From Escarpia spicata (taxonomy: Eukaryota > Annelida > Polychaeta > Sabellida > Siboglinidae): a stretch of DNA of 64,000 nt. The DNA is taken from NCBI GenBank assembly GCA_963995525.1, contig OZ023206.1:6347960-6411959 (forward strand), written 5' to 3'. Within the stretch, counting starts at the first letter, position 1. Every line of letters starts with the position of its first letter. The notes beneath the pieces are model-generated. The model did no database searches, was not told the origin of the DNA, and saw nothing but the letters and a program-made list of their open reading frames with translations. The position numbers and the translations under genes are program-made. Positions 34,818 to 44,886 of this stretch are shown in pieces.

Positions 34818-35814
34818 AATTAGAAATACGGCCCGTTTTTATCACGAAAACTGCCAAAATGTGATTCGAGCGACGGGTGATGGTTTTTTCGCTGCATTTG
34901 AAAGCTGATGTAGACCAGAATACCGTGCAGCCATTGCATACTATTAGTATTACGTCTAAAAGAGGTTTTAAAAGTCATTAGTAAGCCAGTTATTACGTCA
35001 TATGCATAGAAAATAAAGTGATAATTTAGGTGGTGTGAAGGTTAAAAACTACATTCCAAGCATGTTCTATGATACTGAGTATCACGAAAGCTTGTGTAAA
35101 CAGCGCATATGTGTCAGAGCGTGAAGTTTCTTTTAAAACTGCATCATGTGCGACAATATTGACATATCTCCAGTAATTTCCAGTAAGATGAATTTCGCCT
35201 CAGTTATATCATTTATATTTTTGTAAGCGACATCTATAAATGCGTGCTTCTTAACTTCAATACTAACGTGGGTGTTTATCCTGTTCCAACTTGTCTTTCC
35301 TAATTATATGGCACTTTTATACATCATACTTGGTTCGCACAATAAGCAATAATGGGCAAGCAGGCAACATTTTGATTCCACCCCTCCCCCTAACGCAGCC
35401 CTAATTTTAGTGACAAGTAGGAAGCAGGTTGTCCACACACTTCTACCAATCAGGCATCTACCACCTGTTTTTACACTAACATCCATACACTAACTGAGAC
35501 AACAAGAACAATTGAGAATCTACATAAATATACCCCAAATGTGACTGAGAGTACCATAACAGTGTGCGACTCTCCAAATGTGCAGCGACCGCAATGATCC
35601 GAATTAGTTCATTTTTAGCCATACAAATTCAAACTGGTCACCTAACAGAAGTGCCATATGTTGAAATTGTGTACATGGACTGGCATGCTATCATTGTTGA
35701 CGGTCATGCACTTTTCAGCTGTAATATAATTGTAGGCTGAAAAAGTACTCGGCGTAACTATATCATCGGATTTAAGTTGGAATGCACATGCAGATTAAAT
35801 AATTTCAAAGGCAA
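34818..35814. other. No gene seen
   Basis: AT-rich interior of the 3.8-kb insertion. No coding or repeat signal recognised. Confidence 0.5.
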
Positions 35815-35822
35815 GAAAGAGA

Positions 35823-36612
35823 GTGTATATGATCTATCAGTTGAAACGTGCTGGTATCAACCAAAATGACTTGGTTAGAATATATGTATATGTTATTAGA
35901 CCAGTAGTTGAATATGCCTGCCCGGTATGGCACACGAACTTGCCTAAATATTTATCGGACAACATCGAGATAATTCAAAAAAGGTGTCTCAGAACTATAT
36001 TTCCTGGTTGTGTGTACGAGGATATTCTGGAGATGGTAAACTTACCAACGCTGCATGATAGACGCAATGAATTGTGTAAAACGTATTTCGCTAGAATGAA
36101 GCGTAGTGACCACAAACTGAATACGCTACTACCAAATATTCGAAATGTGCCGTATACACTAAGATCATTCAACGAGTTACCCGTCCCAATGGCGAACACA
36201 AATCGCTACAAAAACTCGTTAATTCCATGGTGCTTAGTACACTGCCATGACACTTAATGATTTTAGTGTATGTCTCAACAGTCAATTTTAATATTTAAAC
36301 TAAATGATTTTAATTTTAGTGTATTTAAAGTATCTTATTTTTTAATGAAAGATAGTAATGCAACGCACACGTTTTAATATAAAGCGCCTCATACTGAGTT
36401 AGTTGCGTTCACGGAGCGATTATGTGTAATTTACTTAACAGTATCCTTAGTGTTGCGTTATTTTTATTGAGTACAACATGTTTTATGAGTATTGTAACAT
36501 AATGTTGTGTCGTATTGTAACAGTATGATACTTGTGTGATTTGGGAATTTTATGCTGAATGTATGTACAATCCAACTGAAAAGTTGCAAATAAAATAATA
36601 AATTTATTCTTA
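35823..36612 (+). mobile_element. LINE 3' end: reverse transcriptase C-terminus plus 3'UTR
   Basis: An uninterrupted 144-codon frame encodes YVIRPVVEYACPVWHTNLPK, NIEIIQKRCLRTIFPGCVYE and DILEMVNLPTLHDRRNELCK, the standard post-catalytic blocks of jockey/L2/Rex-type LINEs. It is followed by a UTR ending in an ATAAAATAATAAATTTATT-type tail near 36587-36610. The frame is unusually intact for a 5'-truncated copy, suggesting it is younger than the LINE around it. It belongs to a different family from the other RT fragments here. Confidence 0.82.
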
Positions 36613-37694
36613 TTATTCTCATATAACTAGTCTGACAAGAAGCTGTTTTTATCAGCTGTTTTTATCACTGGTATTGTGTACGTTATATCCGTATATTTAA
36701 CATCGGAAATGTTTGTTAGTACCCTTGTAAGAATTTGGTGATGTTTGAATAAAACATGATTAAGACAATGGACTCGTTGAAGTACTTGCAGAGATACTGG
36801 GTGCCACAACTGTCAGCAACCTTTATCACGTGTCTTGGATGTCCTTGTCAAACGTTTGTTTCTTTCTGAAATTATCTATTTTGCCAGCTGTGCCTCTTGT
36901 TTCCAATAATCTGTGTACATCAGCGAAATATATAGTGGCCGAGTAACTGACGTGTGGCGATGTTTGGACACTCTGTATCAAACAGAGATCTGCGCCTGTG
37001 TAAAAGTATGGTTATTTTAAGGGGGGTTAGGGTGACAATTTGTGTGACGCAAGATATACGTTCTACTGGGCATTCCATTTTTGGTTTCATAATGTACTAT
37101 GTATATACCTCAATTTATACCCAGCGTTTTAGCACGTTATCTACAACATAATTGTAGTTACCATCAAAAGACGCCTCTGTTCCTTTCAGTATTGTGAATA
37201 TTGTTGAAATGCCTGGCTTGTGCTTTTGACACCTACTGGTGTCGTACACGAGTGACACACAGTTCATGATTGCATAATATTATTTAACATAGTCTTCACG
37301 AAAAATTCGTGAAGATGTGCAAAATGCTGCTTAAAATAATGATTCAGTGTATTTTTTACCAAAAATTACAATATTTTATGAAAAATGACAAAAAAATATT
37401 TCGTTAATATTCTATATATTTTACTCCCATATTGGTAAGACACTGTGTTGGACTGTATGTTTTGCTCAGTACCATTCGTGTCAGGCAAACGTCGTATGTG
37501 GTATAAGGTACGGAATAAGCATGTTTAAAGCAACTCAAGGCGCTGTTTAGCTTGGAGGTGTACACCGTTTGATGACGAATATTTTAATTGTTATTGAGAC
37601 AGTGTAAATTTCACGTTGTGGTTAATCTAGTTATATGTATAGCTTGATACAAAACTAACTTTCGTGAAGATTTGCAAAATTTAGGAGATCTATT
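36613..37694. other. No gene seen
   Basis: AT-rich interior of the 3.8-kb insertion. Confidence 0.5.
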
Positions 37695-38165
37695 TGGGGT
37701 AAGACCACATTAAAGATTTGTCCGCATTTATCCACCGAAAGAGTGCCCTTGAAAATACCGTTTTAGTGTGATGTGTGAATTTTTTCGAACACTTTGACAT
37801 GGCACATGTTAGTCCAGTGAATATCGAATGTACTACTGCATTAGATATTTTACGAGGTAGCAACAAATATACGCTAGTCGCTCGCGTATTCGCACAGTGG
37901 CTATTTTGCAGCATGCACCAATATTTCAAAATCGGTCACCAGATTGGGGCGAAACTGAGGGGTGTCAGGTTTGGATGGATTTTTCTGAAAAATGAGGTAA
38001 GAAAATTTCACGAGTTTTCCGCAGCACTTGTATCAATTTAAATATGCTGTGAAAGTTTAAATATGCTGTGAAATTTTTAAAGAAAATCTTAAGACACATT
38101 TTGCAGGAAATGAAAGAAACGTTATAATGGCCGCCTATGTAAAATTTAAATGTGGTCTTACTCCA
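37695..38165. mobile_element. 471-bp MITE-like element, copy 2
   Basis: Direct repeat of 34369-34817: same ends (TGGGGTAAGACCACATTA … AATGTGGTCTTACTCCA) and the same interior blocks, for example GTTAGTCCAGTGAATA and ACGCTAGTCGCTCGCGTATT. It carries a short internal duplication (TTTAAATATGCTGTGAAA) at about 38038-38072. Confidence 0.78.
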
Positions 38166-38392
38166 ACACTGTCCCATCTGCACTGACAAAGAAGCGGTAA
38201 TGATCTGTTTGACGAACACTGTCTCATCTGCACTGACAAAGAAGGCGTGATGATCTGTCCGGCCAACACTGTCCCATCTGCACTCACAAAGAAGCAGTAA
38301 TGATCTGTCTGACCAACAATGTCCCATCTGCACTGACAAAGAAGCGGTAATGGTCTGTCTGACCAACACTGTCCCATCTGTCTGTGGCCCAT
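38166..38392. repeat. 50-bp repeat, right part (~4.5 units)
   Basis: AACACTGTCCCATCTGCACT-type units recur at about 38165, 38215, 38265, 38315 and 38365. On the minus strand the unit reads HYRFFVSADGTVL, which corresponds to the LINE segment just before DKAHILERW. Confidence 0.9.
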
Positions 38393-38810
38393 AAGGGGTC
38401 AGGACACTGTTGGACTTCCTGCTTGGTTAAAGTGCAATTTATTTTTGAGAAATGATTTCTTTACAAAATTCACCTGCTCTGACATAAGTTCATTTGAGTA
38501 GTCAGATTTCCCGGTGTGATTGTAGAAGCTGTTGACAGTAGTATGGTGCATTGGTAGCTGATTTTAATAAGCGGAAGGGTATTTGGCAGCAATTTGGCTA
38601 GTTGACCCTTTAGCCGGATTACTGCCTGCATCCATTCGTAAATATTGACGGGTGTCACACAAACAGGCATTTACGAGAGCTAGAAATATTATATTTTGAC
38701 TAAACTCGACCAGTATGTCAATGATAACAGCAGGTGAGAAGTTTAAGAAACTTTGTAGGTCATGTTTTCTTATAATCACACAAAACGTTAACATGGTCGC
38801 CAATGGGAAA
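38393..38810. other. Insertion of unknown sequence in the LINE
   Basis: LINE similarity breaks at DAPKT (about 38.82 kb) and resumes at PYGPQT (about 38.39 kb). The stretch between is unrecognised. Confidence 0.5.
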
Positions 38811-40690
38811 ACTAACAGTGTGCTGAAACAGTTTTTGGGGCATCATAGAAATGTTTCATGTCGTTTCTGTCAGCATATGACTGAATCTCGTCTACTTTGT
38901 GGCTCATCCGTTTGTTATGCATCTCCCTGAGCTTGCGCTGAAAGTCCAACGGATACTGTTGTAGGCTCCTTCCTTGGACGTATACCTGTCATTGATGAAG
39001 GCTGTGTGAAGGCGATGTTTGAAGGCTGAGTGAAGGCGACGTTTGAAGGCTGTGTGAAGGCGATGTTTGAAGGCTGTGTGAAGGCGATGTTTGAAGGCTA
39101 TGTGAAGGCGATGTTTGAAGGCTGTGTGAAGGCGACGTTTGAAGGCTGTGTGAAGGCGACGTTTGAAGGCTGTGTGAAGGCGATGTTTGAAGGCTGTGTG
39201 AAGGCGATGTTTAAAGGCTGTGTGAAGGCGATGTTTGAAGGCTGTGTGAAGGCGATGTTTGAAGGCTGTGTGAAGGCGATGTTTGAAGGCTGTGTGAAGG
39301 CGATGTTTGAAGGCTGTGTGAAGGCGTTGTTTGAAGGCTGTGTGAAGGCGATGTTTGAAGGCAGTGTGAAGGCGATGTTTGAAGGCTGTGTGAAGGCGAT
39401 GTTTGAAGGCTGTGTGAAGGCGATGTTTGAAGGCTGTGTGAAGGCGATGTTTGAAGGCAGTGTGAAGGCGATGTTTGAAGGCTGTGTGAAGGCGATGTTT
39501 GAAGGCTGTGTGAAGGCGATGTTTGAAGGCTGTGTGAAGGCGATGTTTGAAGGCTGTGTGAAGGCGATGTTTGAAGGCTGAGTGAATGCGATGTTTGAAG
39601 GCCGTGTGAAGGAAAGCGATGTTTCTCATCAAGCAGTTCTTGGATCTTCTCGTTGTTCTCATCAAACCAATCTTGACGTTTTCGAGCATCTCGAAAGCCG
39701 TGTAGTAGACTGTATCTCTGAAGGTCGCCCAGTCTTCCGCAATGCAGTGACAATTTGTTTTTACACAATCGTCTGCCAATTTCCTCTGTGGATTTTTGAG
39801 GTGTTGTCGTGCTTTAGTCTGGACCCATAGAGTCGCATTGGGACCTTCTTGTCTTGAGGGCGTCTGTTGGTTTTGAACTCAATGTTTAGCTTTGAAAATG
39901 ATCAGTCGATGGTCAGTCCAGCAGCCTGCACCGCACATGACTTTCGTTACACGCATATCCTGTGTGTGTGTGTCTTCCCGATGATGACGTAATCGATCAA
40001 GTACCAGTGCTTGGAGCGTGGATACATCCATGATGTCTTGTTGCGATTACGGAGAGGAAATACCGTATTTGTGATCAGAAGCTCATGCTCCGCACACATA
40101 TTTAACAAAAGGAGATTATTGCTATTGCAGTTGCCAATTCCGTTTCTTCCAATGATCTCTTCCCAGGTTTGATGATGTGTGCCAACTGTAGCTTTGAAGT
40201 CACCAAGGATGACAAACTTGTCGGTCTTCGCTACAGCAGTAGTAAGGCCGTGGAGATCTTCATAGACCTTTGTCTTTCACTTCATCTGGGTTTGTTATTG
40301 TTGGAGCATAAGCACTGGTGATAGTTAGTTTCCCAGTCAGAGGGAGTTTCATAATCATCAAACATCATTTATGCCATTGGGGATTAGAAAGATTGTTAAC
40401 AAGATCGGTCGTTCCTTTCACGGCCACTCCAAAAGAATGTATATCCTGCCCCATCTTCCTGTAGCTGATCCTCCTCAAGGAGACAAGTCACGGTGAGTGC
40501 GGCTATCTGAATGTTATGTGTCGCCTGTTCTCTGCCTACGAGGGTTGATCTCCTCTCGGGTTTGCTGGCGGCGCTGTTATCCATAAGGGTACGCACATTC
40601 CACGCGCCGATTATGACATGTGTCACCTTTGATCTTGTCTTTGTATTTCGGCCGCATTGTACCACGAGGTCGTTGCAGTTAACCTGCAGT
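38811..40690 (-). pseudogene. RTE-like LINE: endonuclease and linker region
   Basis: From 40690 down: NCNDLVVQCGRNTKTRSKVT, HVIIGAWNVRTLMD (first endonuclease block), ERRSTLVGREQATHNIQIAA, QLQEDGAGYTFFWSGRERND, then a stop caused by a deletion of the REAGVGF-type block. DDYETPSDW-like sequence follows in shifted frames (the family reads LMIMKLPLTGK), then YAPTITNPDEVKDK. CNESHVRCRLLD and WTDHRLIIFK mark the last catalytic block at 39.9 kb. From 39.78 kb the linker KTNCHCIAEDWATFRDTVYY leads into the 24-bp array, and NDRYTSKEGAYNSIR to DRNDMKHFYDAPKT follows it. The bovine protein CFDP2 derives from this endonuclease type. Confidence 0.85.
39003..39600. repeat. 24-bp minisatellite, ~25 units, inside the LINE linker
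   Basis: GAAGGCTGTGTGAAGGCGAT-GTTT repeats every 24 bp. On the minus strand the units read HRLHTAFK, entered from KIQELLDEKHR-type sequence and left into HTAFINDRYTSKE, so the array is an in-frame multiplication of the LINE's own RLHTAF segment. A minus-strand frame of 291 codons crosses it uninterrupted. Confidence 0.95.
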
Positions 40691-40699
40691 GAGTAAACA

Positions 40700-41685
40700 T
40701 CGCTCTCTCAGCAAAACGATCAATACTAATATTCTATATGTGCGACACTAAGTGCGTGCCTTGTGTATGTGTTTGTTTGTGTGTGCTTGTACGTGTGCAT
40801 GTGTGTCCGTGTTGGGAGACTACAGTAGTTAGCGTTTTGCTCCAACACGGATCACATCTTGTCAGCCAAACTTTCTGGGTATATTCCACGACCCGTGGGA
40901 AGAAAATAAACGTCTGTGTTTTTTCAAACTGCTGTTGTAACGTTTTCTACCTGTTTTAGGGTTCAAAGTGTACGTTAGACGTAATGTTATGCGCATTTTC
41001 TGCAATAATTCACAGGATGATCGGTGATTTGGGGACGTTTTACGTATCCAGATTTAATATGAAGCAGGTTTTACAAATTTACACGACAACAAGCTCCATA
41101 TACGAATACTCCCGAATACTCCTGGAAACCCTCTTCTATGTTTAGCGCCCCTCCAGTAGGAGAGGCATTTTTGCTAGTATATTTAATTTCGTTGGTGACA
41201 TTCATTGTAAACCATTTGTCTCAGCTACTGAACAAACGACTAGTTCACAGTAAGTCTAACACGTTAACTGCAGCAACAACATATTATGCGTATTGATCGT
41301 CACGCTGTGTATGTTGCGTCATCTGACGGGCCTCCTTGGTGACAGACAATGTTTTGCAGAACGCTACATCGATGGACGAAGCTTCCATCATGTTCTGGCT
41401 ACTGTTTGTCTTCACTTTCGCCGTAGAAGATGAATTAATTGGGCTCAATACATGTGGTTTCACGTTTGAGACAACGTGTCTAGGACGTGCAGCACCACAA
41501 CGTTAATTGTTGTTTTCTAAACCAATATTACACAGAAAGTTGTCGAAATACTCCGACAAAGAAACGTGACGGATGTATCTGCAAGTGGGCATAAAGCCCA
41601 GTGTTTACAAATAGATCTTATGTGCACGTTAATACAACCGCATCATTCCAGAGTAATATAATAACTGTTGATTGTAGCGCAGCAA
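40700..41685. other. No gene seen
   Basis: Boundary region between the LINE and the Polinton remnants, with a GT-rich patch at 40.76-40.81 kb. No supported coding region. Confidence 0.45.
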
Positions 41686-41689
41686 ACCC

Positions 41690-41845
41690 CATATGTTCTC
41701 AAACTCTGCGCCAGGCAACAGGGGACCGCCCCAGCCCCGGCGGACCCCCCCCCCCAGCCGCCAAGCTCAGCAAACCCCCATAATTTATGTTCTCAAACCT
41801 TGCGCTAGGCAACAGGGGACCGCCCCAGCCACCGACTGTTTAGCC
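41690..41845 (+). repeat. ~98-bp direct duplication with poly-C run
   Basis: TATGTTCTCAAACTCTGCGC (about 41692) and TATGTTCTCAAACCTTGCGC (about 41787) are each followed by CAACAGGGGACCGCCCCAGC. A run of C separates them. Confidence 0.85.
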
Positions 41846-41943
41846 AAATATCAAGACTTCGGAGAATAGGACATTGTAGGGCCGGGCTCTCCAACCATTA
41901 AAACCCCTATGGTGCCAGAAAATTATATATGTGGGCGCAAAGC

Positions 41944-42321
41944 TCAGCGTTTTCTCATGAACGACTGACCGCGCCGAAGTTGGTCCCTCATCTGGTGGTA
42001 CTTGCCGACCTCGTCCAAGATTAGCCTGAATTCGTGGTCGGAGATCTCTTCGTCAATCAGCGCAGTGGATACGTAGTCTGTGATGGTGCTTAGCTTGCTG
42101 CCAGCTAGAACTCGGATCTCGTAATGCTTCTTGGCCTTGACAGCCAGGCGGCGGCTAAACAAATTGCCAGCAACTCCGAGTAGCCCACAGGTTAGAGCCG
42201 CCGCTTCCAGACCCAAGACGACTGGGACCGCGATTATGGTGGACAGAAGGCTGACGTCCCCTGTACTCATTCTCACACTGGTAGTGAGTAGAACGGTGTC
42301 TACGCTATCTACAACATTCAT
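41944..42321 (-). CDS. Polinton-associated hydrophobic/coiled-coil protein
   Basis: This minus-strand frame of 125 codons looks intact. A hydrophobic stretch, LLSTIIAVPVVLGLEAAALT then CGLLGVAGNLFSRRLAVKAK, occupies about residues 25-65. A charged helical half follows: KHYEIRVLAGSKLSTITDYV, ISDHEFRLILDEVGKYHQMR. The same hydrophobic plus KKHDEIRVLAESKLN-type protein is common next to Polinton genes in cnidarians and molluscs (recalled). Its function is not known to me; a membrane-active or structural role is a guess. The short DAATK ORF upstream may be its missing N-terminus. Confidence 0.6.
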   Translation of the reverse strand: MNVVDSVDTVLLTTSVRMSTGDVSLLSTIIAVPVVLGLEAAALTCGLLGVAGNLFSRRLAVKAKKHYEIRVLAGSKLSTITDYVSTALIDEEISDHEFRLILDEVGKYHQMRDQLRRGQSFMRKR

Positions 42322-42524
42322 TACACGTTTGTATTTGTTGTAAGGACCGCACGTTTATCTCGTTCCCCCTCAACTTGTCGCATAAAGATGCTTATCTGCT
42401 GTAGCCGGTATGACTGGCTGGGCGGGGGGTTCATGGTGGGTTCCTTCATACTGTGCTAATGGAGGGCCTAGCATTTAACTTGGGACACAGCGACCCAGTC
42501 TTTTGATACGCTTGCGGTCACGCC

Positions 42525-42656
42525 TCATGTCGATAAGGACTTTATAGCCTCGGCTATCTGCGTGTCTACGTATGCCTTAGTAGCCGCATCTTGGGCCGCA
42601 GTGGGGTCAGTTGTGCCGGTAACTTTTTTGCCGCTCACGGTCACATCGCTGGTCAT
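42525..42656 (-). CDS. Short DAATKAYVD-motif ORF (fibre-like N-terminus)
   Basis: ATG at 42656, stop at 42525, 43 residues. It contains TGTTDPTAAQDAATKAYVDT, the motif repeated in tail-fibre-like proteins of many viruses and found in some Polinton ORFs. It lies about 200 bases upstream of the hydrophobic/coiled-coil ORF on the same strand, and the two may once have been one gene. Confidence 0.55.
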   Translation of the reverse strand: MTSDVTVSGKKVTGTTDPTAAQDAATKAYVDTQIAEAIKSLST

Positions 42657-42873
42657 GGTGTAAAAGTAAAGTAAAGGTAAGTTCTTATATAGTGCAGTAT
42701 CCAATCCTCAGGAATGCTGAAGGCGCTTTACACTTTCGAACACCATCTCGACTTCTCTGGGAAGCATCCAGCCACGCTGCAATTAATGCACGAAGACTGT
42801 TCGATCGTACACAAATATCCACCACTGTCTATAGCCCGGTACTCACCCATACAGCTGAGTGAAATGGGGCAAC
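42657..42873. other. Inserted sequence of unknown type
   Basis: It starts with GTAAAGTAAAGTAAAGGTAA and includes a GCTGAAGGCGCTTTACAC block of dispersed-repeat appearance. Its position between the fibre-like ORF and the LINE copy suggests it came in with an insertion. Confidence 0.3.
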
Positions 42874-43320
42874 GCGCCGCCAGCAGACCCGAGAGGAGAT
42901 CAACCCTCGTAGGCAGAGAACAGGCGACACATAACATTCAGATAGCCGCACTCAGCGTGACTTGTCTCCTTGAGGAGGGTCAGCTACAGGAAGATGGGGC
43001 AGGATATACATTCTTTTGGAGTGGCCGTGAAACGAACGACCGATCTTGTTAACAATCTTTCTAATCCACAATGGCATAAATGATGTTTGATGATTATGAA
43101 ACTCCCTCTGACTGGGAAACTAGAACTAACTATCACCAGTGCTTATGCTCCAACAATGACAAACCTAGATGAAGTGAAAGACAAAGGTCTATGAAGATCT
43201 CCACGGCCTTACTACCGATGTAGCGAAGACCGACAAGTTTGTCATCCTTGGTGACTTCAATGCTACAGTTGGCACAGATCATCAAACATGGGAAGTGATC
43301 ATTGGAAGAAACGAAATCGG
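42874..43320 (+). mobile_element. RTE-like LINE endonuclease fragment, inverted copy
   Basis: This plus-strand segment is nearly identical to the reverse complement of about 40134-40580: RPERRSTLVGREQATHNIQI, QLQEDGAGYTFFWSGRETND, then the same stop after DRSC, caused by the same missing block. It ends abruptly at about 43320 (ACGAAATCGG|CCCGCGAG), where Polinton capsid sequence begins. The fragment lacks the rest of the LINE on its 3' side. Confidence 0.85.
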
Positions 43321-44425
43321 CCCGCGAGATTAGGAGCCCCGTGTTCACATCCTGGTCTCGACCCATGAAGTCCAGCAGCATTTTGTATGCCCTGCTGAAG
43401 CGGTTGTGGGCGAAGTTGGGCGAAGTCAAGGGCAAGGTCGCTGAGCGGGAACCGTTCGTTGTTCAGGAGCGCGTGTATATCCACAACGTTTAGGTGATCG
43501 AAGACGATCGAGTACGCTTCCAAAAGAGTTCCGTTTGTTGGCTAGCTGGAAGGCAATGAAGATGTGGCGCGGTCGCTCGGTTCCTCCCTTGATTGGTAGC
43601 TTCCACTGAATGGTTGTGACGTTTGTTGGTCAGCGAACTGGTCCACTTGGGTCAGCTGATAGTACGCAGTCCGTGCTGCCCGCGAGGCCATCCAGGTCTC
43701 CAACTTTGTGCACCACTCTAGGTATGAGGTCACGGTGAATATCCACAAGCTCAGCTTGTTCAGTGTCACCTAACCCGCATCGATACCATTGGCGCGGTAG
43801 ATTGCCTCGTCATCAAGACCTTGCGCACGTCTCTGCAGAAGCCGAACATGTGACTGAGAGGTATTGTTACATCGAAGGAGCCATCTCCAGCACCACCAAA
43901 CAGCAGGCCCTGCCGTGCAGCGAACCCCCGGTTGTAGTTCGGGTTGTTCCCTGTCACCGCACTATTGGCATCAACGGTGTACGGGTTGAGATCGGCAGCT
44001 GCTGAGCTGTCCCTGCTCAGGAGTAGGTTATTGTCACAGCAGCGCGCATAGTCGTCGCTGTAGGTCACCAGACCAAGGATCGTACTCGTGACGTCGACGT
44101 TATTGTAGGTAGCCTCCACCTCCTGTCCGTTCATGGTTTGCCTCGTACTCTCGAAGAGCGCCAAGCTCCCATTATTAAGGGCAACAGTATCATTCGGGAC
44201 GTACGCTGTGTTGTCGGCTTTCAAGAGGCGGCCAGAGACCTGCAGGTATGCCTCGCACGGGAGCGTATATTGGTCACTGTTGTTGACATGAATCTCCCCG
44301 CTCTGCCGGGCGTTCGGGTCGTGGGGCTGGTATTCAAACCACTCAACACCCTCCACACTCGAGTCCCGCAGCGGCGATTCCTCGAGGATGAGGATGGGAT
44401 CGTGTACATCGGTAAATGCTGCCAT
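43321..44425 (-). pseudogene. Maverick/Polinton major capsid protein, truncated
   Basis: The ATG at 44425 opens a 219-codon frame with FEYQPHDPNARQSGEIHVNN, SDQYTLPCEAYLQVSGRLLK, NNGSLALFESTRQTMNGQEV and LLFGGAGDGSFDVTIPLSHM, the first jelly roll of a double-jelly-roll capsid protein. A stop at 43766 is followed by the natural continuation in another frame (KLSLWIFTVTSYLEWCTKLE), a TAG near 43540, AYSIVFDHLNVVDIHALLNN and, after one more shift, AYKMLLDFMGRDQDVNTGLL. The C-terminal end is missing because LINE sequence starts at 43320. In life it would build the icosahedral shell. Here it is dead. Confidence 0.82.
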
Positions 44426-44837
44426 TGTTGTATGCTGACTCCTCGCCGCATGTGTAATACGGGGATAGACATAGGCCGTCACCCCACACAATATTGTTGG
44501 GGTTAGGACGCTGTGCGGCGGCGGTGTTCCCGCTCGCACGCGCAACAATCTGCACGACCTTGCCGCGGATCAGGCTTGCAACGGCTGCGCGGTTCCCGCT
44601 CGCCCGCCCGTATCTCTCTATCATTTGAGTCGCGCGATCGCGAACGGTGGCAGAGGTCTGCGTGGGAGTCGGGACGACGAGGTCGGTTTGAAGAACCCCG
44701 ACTGCACGCCGCACTAGCTTAGACAGGACTGTGGTGACCGCGCGAACAATGTCCATGAGCCCAGTACCGTCCCATGTTTTGTGGGCAAGCCGTCGAGACC
44801 CAGCAACCGGAACTCTGTATTGCATTCTGCGAGGCAT
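44343..44837 (-). CDS. Unidentified Polinton ORF between penton and capsid genes
   Basis: ATG at 44837 (MPRRMQYRVPVAG) gives about 137 codons before it overlaps the capsid start in another frame. It is rich in Val, Arg, Ala and Thr, with a hydrophobic helix around MDIVRAVTTVLSKLVRRAVG and repeated YGRASGNRAAVA / RASGNTAAAQ segments. Its position suggests a small virion protein, but I do not recognise a family. The last 35 codons overlap the capsid gene and may be out-of-frame readthrough. Confidence 0.45.
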   Translation of the reverse strand: MPRRMQYRVPVAGSRRLAHKTWDGTGLMDIVRAVTTVLSKLVRRAVGVLQTDLVVPTPTQTSATVRDRATQMIERYGRASGNRAAVASLIRGKVVQIVARASGNTAAAQRPNPNNIVWGDGLCLSPYYTCGEESAYNNGSIYRCTRSHPHPRGIAAAGLECGGC

Positions 44838-44886
44838 GTTCACCGTGCTACCGTCGTCCCGACTGTGGAAAATTGAGGCCGTTGCT

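Larger units (their letters stand above)
21060..40690 (-). mobile_element. RTE-like (CFDP2-type) LINE, inflated to ~19.6 kb by internal arrays and insertions
   Basis: The protein can be followed on the minus strand in family order: endonuclease start HVIIGAWNVRTLMD (40.62 kb), QLQEDGAGYTFFWSGR, WTDHRLI (39.9 kb), linker with KTNCHCIAEDWATFRDTVYY and KIQELLDEKHR, NDRYTSKEGAYNSIR (38.98 kb), DRNDMKHFYDAPKT (38.85 kb) and PYGPQTDGTVL (38.39 kb). The RT follows: HILERWVEHFSNVLNRPSPI (34.24 kb), AGADAIPAEIYK, LRLSFAGKICARILPNRLVE (33.8 kb), NVDLYATFIDLTKALDTDSR (33.63 kb) and FTYLGSTLSRLVHIDDETNA (33.06 kb). Then VVIPSLLYASGT (32.89 kb) and, beyond the satellite, VYKRHAK-VNHFHVRSLRKL (22.1 kb). 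Most frames are broken, so it is dead. Related partial copies lie at 1.6 kb and 42.9 kb. The RTE assignment is from remembered family motifs. Confidence 0.88.

Noticed and set aside
34325..37929. Similar minus ORFs at 34.3 and 37.7 kb (NSHCANTRATSVYLLL)
   Set aside because: They lie inside the two MITE copies. The similarity is explained by the element and the frame is not kept along its length.
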